Shown here: positions 45,460 to 56,007 of the stretch, piece by piece
Layout of the letters: every line of letters starts with the position of its first letter
How positions within the stretch are numbered: position 1 is the first letter of the stretch
Origin: Alkaliflexus imshenetskii DSM 15055
Lineage (GTDB): Bacteria; Bacteroidota; Bacteroidia; Bacteroidales; Marinilabiliaceae
Assembly (NCBI RefSeq): GCF_000517065.1
Contig: NZ_KI912105.1
Coordinates: forward strand, 3,003,684 to 3,067,683
DNA: 64,000 bases
Direction: 5' to 3'
Notes under the pieces: model-generated
What the model was told of the DNA's origin: nothing
Databases searched by the model: none
The model's input: only the letters and a program-made list of their open reading frames with translations
Translations under genes and position numbers: made by a program

Positions 45460-47445
45460 ATGTTTGATTCTATGGATGCAGATAAAAAACACAACGATAG
45501 AAGCGCACGCTCAACCAACAATAATTTGGACTTTCAAGCCAAGGCAGAATATCTTGAAAAGTTGATTTCAGCTCAGGAGGATATTCAAATGTTTGTGGTT
45601 TGCCTCGATTCTGAAAAGGATTATGTCATTTCATTTAGTGAAGGACAGATAGCCATAAAAAACAGATTGCAAACGAAGGATGTTGCAGGTAAAAAAGTAT
45701 CCGAGGTTTTGGGCGCAGAACTATTCACAACATTGAAACCTTATTATGTTCGAGCCTTTGAGGGTGAAACAGTTAAGTATAGAGGCTTTTTATTCAATGG
45801 TCGTTACTATTCCACCATTCTTTCGCCTCTTACATTCGATTTAAAGGGTTTGGTTACTGAAGTGGTTGGAAACACTCAGGATATAACCGATGAGTACTAT
45901 AAAGAGATAGAGAATAAAAAGAAAACAGATATTCTCGATAGCATAATAAAGAATAATCCATATAGCATCCAAATTCTAAACGAAGAGGGTAGACATGTGC
46001 GTCATAACAGCGCATTTATTCACATGTTTAAATCTGTACCGGATGAGAATTGGTCAATCTTCAACGATCCGCTTATACAGCAGAGTGGAATATCTCGTTT
46101 AGTAGATCAAGTGTACAACGGAGAAATCATAAAAACTCCTCCTTTTTGGTATAATGCCAATTGGGTAGATCCAAAATATCCGGATATACCTATCTGTCTG
46201 GGTTCTGTAATTTTCCCAGTGACTTCATCAAACAATAAACTAGAGTTTGTTGTAGTGATGCACGAAGACATAACCATGAGAGTCAGAGCCGAAGAAGAAT
46301 TGATACAGGCCAAAAATAAGGCCGAAGAAGCCGATAGGTTAAAATCAGCCTTCCTGGCAAATATGAGCCATGAAATCCGTACCCCCATGAATGGCATTCT
46401 GGGATTTGCCGAATTGCTTAAAAATCCTAAACTCACTCCGGATAAACAGCAAAAATACGTTCAGATAATAGAGCAGAGCGGCATACGGTTATTAAATATC
46501 ATCAATGATTTAATAAATATTTCCAAGCTGGAATCCGGACTTATGGAGGTGAATTTGGTCGAGATTGTTGTGAATGAGCAGTTAAGATTTTTATATGACT
46601 TTTTTGAAATAGAAGCCACTCGAAAAGGATTGAAGCTAAATCTGATTATGCCTGAATTGTCAACTGATTTAAAAATTGGAACTGACAAAGAAAAGTTTCT
46701 GGCAATATTTACAAACCTAATTAAGAATTCTTTGAAGTTTACAAAAGAGGGGGGTATCGATTTTGGGTATTCATTAGAGAATGGGGATTATACTTTTTTT
46801 GTGAAAGATTCAGGAATTGGTATTGCTGAAAGCAAACAGAGAATAATATTTGACCGATTTGTGCAAGCCGAACCAGCCGATAACGAAGTTAATGAAGGTG
46901 CAGGTTTAGGTTTATCAATATCCAAAGGTTTTGTGGAGATGCTTGGGGGTAAGATTTGGCTCGAATCGGAAAAGGGGAAGGGCACCAGCTTTTTCTTTAA
47001 GTTACCACAAGTTTTAAGTGAGTTGGAGTATAAGGTTGAGAAGATACCTAATAAACCTTCTTATCATGACAATGGTAAATTTAATATAAACGTTTTAGTT
47101 GTGGATGATGATGAGGTTTCTTTGTTGTTTTTAGTGCATTTATTAGAAGGATGTTGTAAGAAGGTTTTCATGGCCAGAGATGGAAATGAGGCTATAAAAA
47201 TTTGTCTTGAGAGGCATGATGTTGAATTGGTTCTGATGGATATTAAAATGCCAGAGTTGGATGGGTTTAATGCCGCAAAAGCCATAAGGGAGTGGCGCCC
47301 TAATTTGCCCATCATTGCCCAAACCGCTTACGCTACCGAGGTCGAAAAGGAAAACTATAAAGCGGTTTTTGACCAGTATGTAACCAAACCTGTTAGCGTT
47401 GATGTGTTGAAAAGTACCATAAGTCGTTATTTAAAACAGATTTAA
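45460..47445 (+). CDS. hybrid sensor histidine kinase with two PAS-like domains
   Basis: This 661-residue cytoplasmic protein has no membrane segment. PAS-like regions lie at about 40-150 and 160-285, then comes HisKA (NMSHEIRTPMNGILGF, His near 304), HATPase (about 410-525) and a receiver domain (about 545-660, Asp in VLMDIKMPELDGF). Such hybrids start a phosphorelay. Signal unknown. It follows the HgdB-like gene by 80 bp and may share its transcript. Confidence 0.92.
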   Translation: MFDSMDADKKHNDRSARSTNNNLDFQAKAEYLEKLISAQEDIQMFVVCLDSEKDYVISFSEGQIAIKNRLQTKDVAGKKVSEVLGAELFTTLKPYYVRAFEGETVKYRGFLFNGRYYSTILSPLTFDLKGLVTEVVGNTQDITDEYYKEIENKKKTDILDSIIKNNPYSIQILNEEGRHVRHNSAFIHMFKSVPDENWSIFNDPLIQQSGISRLVDQVYNGEIIKTPPFWYNANWVDPKYPDIPICLGSVIFPVTSSNNKLEFVVVMHEDITMRVRAEEELIQAKNKAEEADRLKSAFLANMSHEIRTPMNGILGFAELLKNPKLTPDKQQKYVQIIEQSGIRLLNIINDLINISKLESGLMEVNLVEIVVNEQLRFLYDFFEIEATRKGLKLNLIMPELSTDLKIGTDKEKFLAIFTNLIKNSLKFTKEGGIDFGYSLENGDYTFFVKDSGIGIAESKQRIIFDRFVQAEPADNEVNEGAGLGLSISKGFVEMLGGKIWLESEKGKGTSFFFKLPQVLSELEYKVEKIPNKPSYHDNGKFNINVLVVDDDEVSLLFLVHLLEGCCKKVFMARDGNEAIKICLERHDVELVLMDIKMPELDGFNAAKAIREWRPNLPIIAQTAYATEVEKENYKAVFDQYVTKPVSVDVLKSTISRYLKQI

Positions 47446-47580
47446 TTAGGATTTTTTTATTTAAGATGACACCGGGTTTGAGGTGAATTAAATTGTATTC
47501 TCCGTTTTAATAGAAATCTGATTCAAAAGCGATTGGTATAAACCTCACTATCAAGTCAATAACGGTTTTGTGTGTAAGGT

Positions 47581-50500
47581 ATGTTAATTCAGTTTATAAA
47601 TTGGGTTAATTGTATGGTTATGAACAATGATGTGTTATCATATATCGACTTTGACAGGGTAAATAATGTGCTCGATGGGTTTCATAACACGATGGGCTAT
47701 GCATTTGCCGTTGTTGACCTTAATGGGAATGTGTTATCCAATGGAGGATGGAAACCGCCCGTGATTGATCTGAATTGCATTGATCCTTTGAGAAAACTGC
47801 CTATCGAAGAGAGGTGTAATCAGATATTACCATCCAAAAGTCCTAATACTACATTTCATTTTTACAAATGTGTAAATGGACTATTTGAGGTGGTAGCTCC
47901 CATTGTAGTCAACAATGTCCATATCGCCAATATTGTTTCGGGCCTTTTTTTATTAAAAGAGTCTGAAGCAGATGATGAAAGTCAACTTTATCGCTCATTG
48001 TGTGGAGAAATACTAAGCCACGGGGTAATTCCTGTTGTCACCAAGGAGATGTTGGTCAAGGTTTTGGATTTATTGGTTGATGTTTTACATTTGGTCGTGG
48101 AGCTTGCTATTCAAAAGCACGAGCAAATAGAATTAAACAAAGAGCTGTTAAATAGTGAACAGAAGTTTAAATCTGTGTTTGAGTCGGCAAGCGTGGGCAA
48201 ATCAATCACTCTCCCTACTGGTGAAATTTTTGCAAACCAAGTGCTGTGCAGTATGTTAGGATATACACCTGCAACTTTAAATGGCAAAAAGTGGCACGAA
48301 ATTACTTACACTGACGATATACCTTATAGCATTTCGGTAACCGATGATCTTTTAAATGGTAAATACCAATCAGCCAGATTGGAAAAGAGATTGATACGTA
48401 ATGACGGAGCTATTTTGTGGGCTGATGTGAGCGTGTCTATGGTACTGGATTTGGATGGAAGTCCCATGCATTTTGTGACTAATATAATTGATATTTCAGA
48501 GCGAAAGCAAATTGAGTTTTTACTCAATGAAAAGCTTGAGCTGATTACCGAGATGGGCAAGATGGCGAAAATCGGAGGATGGGAGTTCGACGCCGTCACA
48601 GGAAAAGGAACCTGGACCGAAGAAACAGCCCGAATTCATGACCTGGATCCCGATGATGAAACCTCAATGCTACAAGGCCTCTCATTTTACAAGGATGAAT
48701 CGCGCAAAATCATAGAAGAAGCTATAAAGAATATTCTGGAAACTGGTGAACCATACAACCTCGAGTTAGAGCTTGTTTCTGCTAAGGGTGTTGAAAAATG
48801 GGTTCACACCATAGGTCACGCTATAATTGAAAATGGAAAGGTTATTAAAGTGCGTGGGTCGTTTCAGGATATTACCCAAAGAAAGAGGATGGAGTCAAAT
48901 CTTAGGGAGAGTGAAGAGAAATTTCGCTTACTATTTCAGGAACATTCAGCTGTCAAACTTATTATTAACCCTCTAAATGGCGATATTGTTGAAGCTAATA
49001 ATGCGGCAGCCCAGTTTTATGGATGGACTGTTGATGAGTTGCTAAATATGAAAATTTCGTCAATCAGTATGTTGGAGGCGGAACAGGTGAATCGCGATAT
49101 GGCTATGGTAATGCAAAATGGGAGCCATCAGTTTGAATCCAAACACAGAAGGTCTGACAGTAAAGTTGTTGATGTAGAGGTTTTTAGTGGTAAGGTGTTG
49201 TTGGGAGGAGAAGTATTTTTTCACTCGATAATTCACGATATTTCTGATAAAATAAGGATTCGAGAGGAGATGACACTTCTCAAAAAAGCTGTGGAAGCTG
49301 CAAATGTGTCCATCAATATTACCGATTCACTTGGAAACCTTGTTTATGTTAATCCTTTTTTTGAGAAGTTGACAGGCTACAAAAGCAATGATGTAATTGG
49401 ACGTAACCCTCGCTTTTTAAAGTCAGGTTATCATTCCAGACAGTTTTATGAGCAATTTTGGCAGACTTTGCTTTTGGGCAATGTTTGGGAAGGTGAAATA
49501 TTAAACAGAAAAAGTAATGGTGAGTTATACTGGGTTAAAGCACACATATCGCCTATCAGGAATGAGAAGGGTGAGACTGTAAATTATGTGTCCATCAAGG
49601 AGGATATCACAGAGAAAAAAAGCATACATCATCAGCTTGTTATTGCTAAAGAAAAAGCTGAGGAGAGCGACAGACTGAAAACGGCATTTTTAAACAATAT
49701 CTCGCATGAATTAAGAACACCGTTGAATGGGATCCTTGGCTTCGGACATTTTTTGGCTGATCCAAGCCTGTCTCCCGAAAAAAGGAGACTTTATTATGAT
49801 TTTGTAAAGTCGTCAAGCGAGAGATTGTTGAATACTGTTACTGATTATATTGATATGGCAATGTTGGTTTCTGGCTCAATGGCTATCAACAAACAGGCCG
49901 TTGATGTTAATGCGATGATCAATGAGCTTTCAACATGGGCAGAAAGTTTGTGTAATACTAAGGGGCTGAATTTTAAAGCGTCAACATCTGGCAATGCAAA
50001 AGATTGTCAGCTATATACAGATGCAGAATTGCTCAAAAAGATTTTACAGATTGTTATTCAAAATGCGGTGAAATTTACCAATAGAGGTTCAGTTTTACTT
50101 GAATGCAGCTTAAGTCATAATGCAGTTGATTTTTCTATTAAAGACACTGGGGTTGGAATTGAGAAGAGCAAGCAGGAATTTATTTTTGAGATGTTTACTC
50201 AGGAGGATATCTCAAATACGCGCACTCATGAAGGCAGTGGCCTGGGATTGGCCATTGCACGGGGTTTGGTTAACTTGCTTGATGGGAAAATAATGGTTGA
50301 ATCTGAAAAGGGACAAGGCTCTATGTTCATTGTATCTATTCCCATCGAAAAAATGGATAACGTGGAAGATATTGCTTTACAATGCGCTGTTGCCTCACCG
50401 AACAACAGCGATGCACTGGTTCTTGTTGCCGAGGACGACGAATTAAATTTCTGTTACATTGAGTCTTTGCTAGAGCTTATGGGTTATAACTATTTACATG

Positions 50501-50784
50501 CCCGTGATGGATTAGAGGCGGTTAATTACTGTAAACAAAACAGTGCTATCACTTGTGTTCTGATGGATATAAAGATGCCCGTAATGGATGGAATACAAGC
50601 CGCTAAGGCTATTCGGGAGTTTCGACATGATTTACCAATAATTGCTACTACTGCTTTTGCTCAGACAGGGGATGCGGAGCGCTTCTTAAACGCTGGATTT
50701 GATGAGTACATTTCAAAACCAATTGCCAAAGAGAAACTCATGTCCATACTAGAAAGCTTAATTGCCAAAACATCAAAAAGATAG
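47581..50784 (+). CDS. hybrid sensor histidine kinase with PocR and four PAS domains
   Basis: This 1067-residue cytoplasmic kinase has an N-terminal PocR sensory domain (about 20-170), several PAS/PAC units (about 185-300, 310-435, 445-560, 570-690), HisKA (NNISHELRTPLNGILGF, His near 710), HATPase (about 810-925) and a receiver (about 945-1060, VLMDIKMPVMDGI). PocR domains are found in regulators that respond to small metabolites such as propanediol and are held to bind hydrocarbon derivatives. An internal ATG at 47620 (MNNDVLSYIDF) is an alternative start. The ligand is unknown. Confidence 0.9.
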   Translation: MLIQFINWVNCMVMNNDVLSYIDFDRVNNVLDGFHNTMGYAFAVVDLNGNVLSNGGWKPPVIDLNCIDPLRKLPIEERCNQILPSKSPNTTFHFYKCVNGLFEVVAPIVVNNVHIANIVSGLFLLKESEADDESQLYRSLCGEILSHGVIPVVTKEMLVKVLDLLVDVLHLVVELAIQKHEQIELNKELLNSEQKFKSVFESASVGKSITLPTGEIFANQVLCSMLGYTPATLNGKKWHEITYTDDIPYSISVTDDLLNGKYQSARLEKRLIRNDGAILWADVSVSMVLDLDGSPMHFVTNIIDISERKQIEFLLNEKLELITEMGKMAKIGGWEFDAVTGKGTWTEETARIHDLDPDDETSMLQGLSFYKDESRKIIEEAIKNILETGEPYNLELELVSAKGVEKWVHTIGHAIIENGKVIKVRGSFQDITQRKRMESNLRESEEKFRLLFQEHSAVKLIINPLNGDIVEANNAAAQFYGWTVDELLNMKISSISMLEAEQVNRDMAMVMQNGSHQFESKHRRSDSKVVDVEVFSGKVLLGGEVFFHSIIHDISDKIRIREEMTLLKKAVEAANVSINITDSLGNLVYVNPFFEKLTGYKSNDVIGRNPRFLKSGYHSRQFYEQFWQTLLLGNVWEGEILNRKSNGELYWVKAHISPIRNEKGETVNYVSIKEDITEKKSIHHQLVIAKEKAEESDRLKTAFLNNISHELRTPLNGILGFGHFLADPSLSPEKRRLYYDFVKSSSERLLNTVTDYIDMAMLVSGSMAINKQAVDVNAMINELSTWAESLCNTKGLNFKASTSGNAKDCQLYTDAELLKKILQIVIQNAVKFTNRGSVLLECSLSHNAVDFSIKDTGVGIEKSKQEFIFEMFTQEDISNTRTHEGSGLGLAIARGLVNLLDGKIMVESEKGQGSMFIVSIPIEKMDNVEDIALQCAVASPNNSDALVLVAEDDELNFCYIESLLELMGYNYLHARDGLEAVNYCKQNSAITCVLMDIKMPVMDGIQAAKAIREFRHDLPIIATTAFAQTGDAERFLNAGFDEYISKPIAKEKLMSILESLIAKTSKR

Positions 50785-50877
50785 TGTGGGGTTTTGATGA
50801 AAATTAAGCTGCAATTTCTTGCTTTCCTATTTAAGAAATAGATTTTTGTAAGCAGGTTGGTTCTTTAAGATATAATA

Positions 50878-50926
50878 GTATTCCCCTCAAAAACTCTGTG
50901 AAATCTTCGTTTTTGAAGGGAATACC
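50878..50926. repeat. large hairpin between convergent genes
   Basis: GTATTCCCCTCAAAAAC (50878-50894) pairs with GTTTTTGAAGGGAATAC (50909-50925) with one mismatch and a 14-base loop. No T-run follows on either strand. It could be a bidirectional terminator or a remnant of a mobile element. Confidence 0.55.
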
Positions 50927-51035
50927 ATTGTTGTTAATTGTTGGCTCTGATATCCCAATGCTTTATGTTTTTAATCCCTGCTGTGAGCTAACATTTTAGC
51001 ATTCAAGACACAATAAGAGATTTCAGGCATGTTTT

Positions 51036-54000
51036 TTACTCTGCTTTTATTATTCTTTCAGTAAATGATTCAGAATCGTTGTAAAAGTGTATCAGGTAAA
51101 TACCATTGGGCAATGCACTAACATCTATCGTTTCGGTGAATGCAGAAATTTTGGTTTGCAAAATTGTTTTTCCGGTGATGTCGTTTATATTCACATGATA
51201 CGTTTTGTCCGATTCCAGAACGAGTGTTGATTTAACAGGGTTTGGATAGAGTTTCAATTTTCGAAATGCCTCATCATTCGCCGATGTGGGGGCAGCCAAA
51301 ACTTTTATAAGATTTGCTTTGACAACAGATATTGAGCCATAAGTGCCATTCACTCTTAGTGTTACGCTATATGTTCCCGGTGTTGTAAATGTAAAAGCTG
51401 GATGCTCCTCAGTACTGGTGCTTAAATTCCCAAATGTCCATAAATAACTGGTTGGAAAGAAGGTACTTTCATTAGTGAAGTTTACCGTCAATGGTGCGAC
51501 ACCTTCGGTTATATCCACAGAAAACACTGGTATCGGAATCCTTTTAATGGTGATGTAGCTGGTTTTGGTCTCAGTATGGGTGCCGGCAATGTTTGAAGCG
51601 GTTAACGTAACAGTATATGTGCCATCCTGAGTGTAATGATGTGTTGGGTTTTGATTGGTGCTGGTGTTGCCATCACCAAAGCTCCAGAGCCATTGAGTAG
51701 GTTCGTTATCCGATTTGTCGGTGAAATTCACAATTCTGTTTGATGCTGTTGTATCTGCTTTAAAATCAGCTATAGGGGTGCTCATTATGTTGGCTGAATG
51801 AAGCACAGTATAGGTTTTCGAAAGGTCATCAATGACAGTAAGTCTGATGGTATAAATCCCTTTCTCAGCAAAAGTATAAGTAGCATTTTGCGTATCGGCA
51901 TCTTCATTTTCGTCGTTGTTAAAATCCCAACTCCAGGATGTGGCATTGGCCAAATGAAGCAAGCCTTCTGCATTTAAAACTTCATTTACAGGATGTGCTT
52001 TAGGTGCAAATATGTAAAGCGTTGGTTCAATATGTTCATAAGCGCCAATGTCCACATTCTTTCCCATTGCTCTTCTGTTTTGCGCAATATCCACCTCGGG
52101 AAACAGGTTGTTGGGTATCTCCTGAGTGCCCGCATCAATAAGAGGGGATTCGGCTTTTAATCTGAAATCTCCAATCTCTGCATCCACAAACATTGGATCT
52201 TCTTCAGTACAGTCAACGTATGCGGCAGCAGCCAAACTGCTTCCATTCATAATGCAACTGTTGTATATAAATGCATTTGACGCGTTTGTGATTTGTGTGT
52301 AAGTGGAGCTGCGTCGGTTGCCCCAAATGATTGAGTTGTATATTTTTACCAGCGTGTTGCTGGCTGCCACCGTCTTTAAATCAACACTTGGAAATCCAAA
52401 TTCATTGTTAATGATGTTGCTGTTGATGATGGTTAAATTTCCACCAATTGTTATAATACCGCCACTGCTGCCAAAAGTGGTGTTGTTGCTTATAATGCAA
52501 CCAATCAAATTAACATTTGACATCCTTGCGTAGATTGTACCGCCTTCAGTACCGTAATTGCTTCGGCTAATAGTACCGTTGTTTTTAAATATTGTATTTC
52601 TTATTGTTAATGTTGAGTTTGACACATATAAAGCGCCACCATCTAATCCGCTGCTGTTCCGAATTGTGCTATTTGAAATATCTACTCTGTTAAAGTTGTT
52701 AATTGTGAATGCGCCACCTGACCATAAGTTTTTCACACCTTCTACTTTACAATGGTCAAAAATTGAGGTGCTTGCTTCGGCATGCATGGAATCGAATATA
52801 ATTCCCGACCAGGTGCCCTTTTTGCTCGAATTGTATAAGTTTATCTTTTCGATATTTGCCGCAGTAAAGGTAATTTGGTTTTCACTTGTACCTTTTGCAA
52901 ATATGCTGCCCTTATCTGTAATTTTCAGATGGCTTTGGTTGTAGAATTTAATAGTTGTTCCGGGAGCTATTGTAAGTTTTGTATTGTTCAGGGTTATGTT
53001 GGTCAAAACGTTTATGTGGTTGCTCCAGTTTTCGGTTTCGCCAAAAGGGGTTTCATCATCCACAACCAAATGGTCATAAACAGTGATGTCAATTTGTTTA
53101 TTCATGTTTTCACCTACTACAATTTTTCGGGGATAGATGAATTTACTCTCTGGTGCGTTGAGTGCGAGTTTGTCGTTATTTGAAATGTTGACTTGGTTAG
53201 CAACTATGGTATATTCGCCCTCACTGTTTGTGATGATACCCGGATAAAGTTCAAAATTTGTAACTGCTTCACCATGTTCATCAATTACTTTTCCTGTAAC
53301 CTTTGAAATGATATCTGTTTGATATTCAATAGCGCCGATATCAATCCTATTTTGATTTATTCTGGGGTTTCCAAGGATGTCTGTTTTTGGTAATAAGTCT
53401 GCAACATATTCAAGATTACCAGCGTTTATGGCAACAGAGTTGGCAGCGAGTTGAAAATCAGTGCCACCTGGGTTTGAGAAAACTACACCTTGAATTATAA
53501 GGTTTTCCTGCGCATTTAACTCTCCAACAAATGCTTCTTCAATAAAGCTGTTGTATGCATTAATCAACTTGCCATATAATTGCTCTTTTCTATCGTTTGC
53601 AGTGTTTCCTGATATGATTGAATTATAAATGGTCACATAAGGTGTGTTTGATATACCACCACGTGCATAAATTGCACCTCCATTGCCTGCAGCTCTGTTA
53701 TTGGTTATGTTGCAGTTTATAATGTTAACGGTTTTAAGATTACTTGCTTCTATGAAGATAGCTCCACCTGAGTTTACATAAGTACAGTAGTTGTTGTTTA
53801 TTACGCAGTTAACAATGTTGATGCTCGAATGGTTTATGAAAATTGCTCCGCCGCCTGGAGGCGATGTGAAATTGTGTACGCTGTTACTATAAAAAGTGCA
53901 GTTGGTCAGCCCCAGTTTGTCGAATCTGGTAACAGAAAGCGCTCCTCCAAATTGGCTGTTTTGTACTTCTTTACTGTACTCAAACGTGCAGAAGCGGAAC

Positions 54001-55586
54001 TTAGAAGAATCGGCTTCCGTACTCATGTTGTTGAACACAATTCTGTTCCAGCTACCAGCTGTACTTGAGCTAGTGAGGATGTATTTCTCTTTTTCTGCCG
54101 AGGTGAAGATGATTGGTTCGTTAACTGTGCCAAGCGCGATGATTCGTCCTTTGCCGGATACGCGTATACCGTAGTGCCCTCGAAATTTTACAGTTGTATT
54201 GGGTGCAATTGTGAGCGACACATTGTTAAGCATTACCGTTCCAAAAACGTTAACTATTTCGGAATCCCATTCCACTTCGCTGTCTGGCGCATAATTTCCC
54301 TCAACCACTATGCCGTTATAAGCAGTGATGTGGGTGGTTTTTGTACTGTTTGCCAATATTATTTTCGGATAAAACTCAAAACCTTCAGGTGCGGCATTTA
54401 AAACCAACTCCTCATTCTCTGAAATTCCGTCTTTCCCTACCTCAATTCTATAATTTCCATTCTCGTCGGTGGTTATCTTATCGTGAAGCATGTAGTTGGC
54501 CAATAAGGTTCCATCTTCCAGTTTCACCACGCCCGAAATAACTGTTGGTACAAATAGCTCGTATGCACCCAAATCAATGGAACTGCCTGAAATTCGCTTA
54601 TTACCTGCTAAATCAAACTCTGTTATGCCATCCACAGTGGACAGACCGGCATCAATGGCAGGTGTATTTTCTGTGAGCATGAAAAGGCTGTTCGCGGCAT
54701 CTTGAAATGGTGATTGTGAAAGACCTATATTGTTGTTTGTGCCCACTCTTTCATCTCCTGGGTTTAAAGCATTGTAACTAAATGTGCCATCGTAAAACTT
54801 CAGGTTGCTGATTGTTCCGTTTGAGAAGTTGTTGTAAACAATGGAGTTGACGCATGAACTGCCCGTTTCAATAACTATACCGGCTCCATTCTCAGCGTCT
54901 GGTGTGCTGTTTTGGGTAATGGTGCAGTTTATGATTTGAGTATTGTTTGTTGCATAAATGCCGCCGCCATGATTGGCGCTGTTGCCTACAAAAAGGCAGT
55001 TTATAAAAACACCGCCAATGGATGTCACCGCACCTCCCGAGTTGGAATAGGCACTACCGGTAACCGAGTTGTTTATGAACTTACAATTTACATAAGTGCC
55101 CCCCATGGTTCGCAATGCCCCTCCTTGACCATCTCCGTTGCTTTCTGCCTTGTTGTTTAAAAAGGTGCAGTTTTCAACCCAAACGTTCTCTTTTGGTCCA
55201 GAACCAAAAACATACATTCCGCCGCCCATTGCCAGAGAACCTTCTTTTTTTCCATTCTGAATGGTGAGGTTTTTCAGTGTAACTTTCTTTGAACTGTCGT
55301 ATGAAATGCTAAACACATTGTCTTTCGAATCGCCATCTATCACCACACCTTCTCCACCAAGTATTGTAAGCGATTTGTATGAGATGGTAAGCCGGCCTGC
55401 AAGGGTAATATGCTCTACATCAAAAACGATGGTGTCCCCATTTTTTGCATTATTAATATAGTATCGGAGCATGCCTTCCTCCGGAGAACTTAAGTCATCA
55501 CCTGTGTGGGTTACTGTGTGTATTGTGGCTTTCACATTAACAATGAAGCTCAATAGAACAAGGGTAGCAAGTAGAAGTGTTTTCAT
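51036..55586 (-). CDS. secreted beta-helix/PKD protein with type IX sorting domain
   Basis: This 1516-residue exported protein has a signal peptide (1-20). Three parallel beta-helix blocks (about 25-345, 420-800 and 850-1185) each end in 'DIGAYE/IGAIEY'-type motifs of the choice-of-anchor Q family. Repeated linker modules lie between them (about 350-420 and 800-870, 'GKV...DEHGEAV...'). Three PKD-type domains follow (about 1195-1435, phrases such as 'WSFGDGNTSTNQNP'). The C-terminal type IX sorting domain (about 1445-1516) has 'LYPNPVKSTL' and 'GIYLIHF'. It should be secreted and anchored on the cell surface. The substrate or target is unknown. A polysaccharide-binding or adhesive role is plausible. 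Confidence 0.9.
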   Translation of the reverse strand: MKTLLLATLVLLSFIVNVKATIHTVTHTGDDLSSPEEGMLRYYINNAKNGDTIVFDVEHITLAGRLTISYKSLTILGGEGVVIDGDSKDNVFSISYDSSKKVTLKNLTIQNGKKEGSLAMGGGMYVFGSGPKENVWVENCTFLNNKAESNGDGQGGALRTMGGTYVNCKFINNSVTGSAYSNSGGAVTSIGGVFINCLFVGNSANHGGGIYATNNTQIINCTITQNSTPDAENGAGIVIETGSSCVNSIVYNNFSNGTISNLKFYDGTFSYNALNPGDERVGTNNNIGLSQSPFQDAANSLFMLTENTPAIDAGLSTVDGITEFDLAGNKRISGSSIDLGAYELFVPTVISGVVKLEDGTLLANYMLHDKITTDENGNYRIEVGKDGISENEELVLNAAPEGFEFYPKIILANSTKTTHITAYNGIVVEGNYAPDSEVEWDSEIVNVFGTVMLNNVSLTIAPNTTVKFRGHYGIRVSGKGRIIALGTVNEPIIFTSAEKEKYILTSSSTAGSWNRIVFNNMSTEADSSKFRFCTFEYSKEVQNSQFGGALSVTRFDKLGLTNCTFYSNSVHNFTSPPGGGAIFINHSSINIVNCVINNNYCTYVNSGGAIFIEASNLKTVNIINCNITNNRAAGNGGAIYARGGISNTPYVTIYNSIISGNTANDRKEQLYGKLINAYNSFIEEAFVGELNAQENLIIQGVVFSNPGGTDFQLAANSVAINAGNLEYVADLLPKTDILGNPRINQNRIDIGAIEYQTDIISKVTGKVIDEHGEAVTNFELYPGIITNSEGEYTIVANQVNISNNDKLALNAPESKFIYPRKIVVGENMNKQIDITVYDHLVVDDETPFGETENWSNHINVLTNITLNNTKLTIAPGTTIKFYNQSHLKITDKGSIFAKGTSENQITFTAANIEKINLYNSSKKGTWSGIIFDSMHAEASTSIFDHCKVEGVKNLWSGGAFTINNFNRVDISNSTIRNSSGLDGGALYVSNSTLTIRNTIFKNNGTISRSNYGTEGGTIYARMSNVNLIGCIISNNTTFGSSGGIITIGGNLTIINSNIINNEFGFPSVDLKTVAASNTLVKIYNSIIWGNRRSSTYTQITNASNAFIYNSCIMNGSSLAAAAYVDCTEEDPMFVDAEIGDFRLKAESPLIDAGTQEIPNNLFPEVDIAQNRRAMGKNVDIGAYEHIEPTLYIFAPKAHPVNEVLNAEGLLHLANATSWSWDFNNDENEDADTQNATYTFAEKGIYTIRLTVIDDLSKTYTVLHSANIMSTPIADFKADTTASNRIVNFTDKSDNEPTQWLWSFGDGNTSTNQNPTHHYTQDGTYTVTLTASNIAGTHTETKTSYITIKRIPIPVFSVDITEGVAPLTVNFTNESTFFPTSYLWTFGNLSTSTEEHPAFTFTTPGTYSVTLRVNGTYGSISVVKANLIKVLAAPTSANDEAFRKLKLYPNPVKSTLVLESDKTYHVNINDITGKTILQTKISAFTETIDVSALPNGIYLIHFYNDSESFTERIIKAE

Positions 55587-56007
55587 AACGCAGTCAGGGA
55601 TTTAATATAATATAGATGGTAAAACTAGAAATATTTCGTCATTTGGGGAGCCGAAAAGTGAGTTTTTCTGTATTATAATTTAATCCACCTTTATTTGAGC
55701 AACGTCTTAAGAAAAGAAAAGTGCGGCGTAATTATCTGTCTATGAGTATTGTGTGTAGTGATGTGTAAGGATGCTGTTTGGGGCAGATTGTATTTGTTAG
55801 TAGATATTATGAGCCTTAACGATAGTCTAGTAATTATTGAGATTAATATCTACTATTTTGCTTTATGCGCAAATTGTTATTTTTTAGACAGATAGGGTAT
55901 TTGAGAAAGATGATTAGATTTAGCCTGTTTTCTGTTTAATCATATCTACTCGGTCTAAAACTCTTCAATGCTGATTTAAGCATTCATTTAAAAAATGTGT
56001 AAGATTT
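55587..56007. other. 421-bp intergenic region with perfect 11-bp inverted repeat
   Basis: No gene was seen. TAGTAGATATT (55798-55808) pairs perfectly with AATATCTACTA (55845-55855) around a 36-base loop. It may be a terminator for the minus-strand LytTR operon or an isolated repeat. The promoter for the secreted PKD protein should lie near 55590-55700. Confidence 0.45.
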
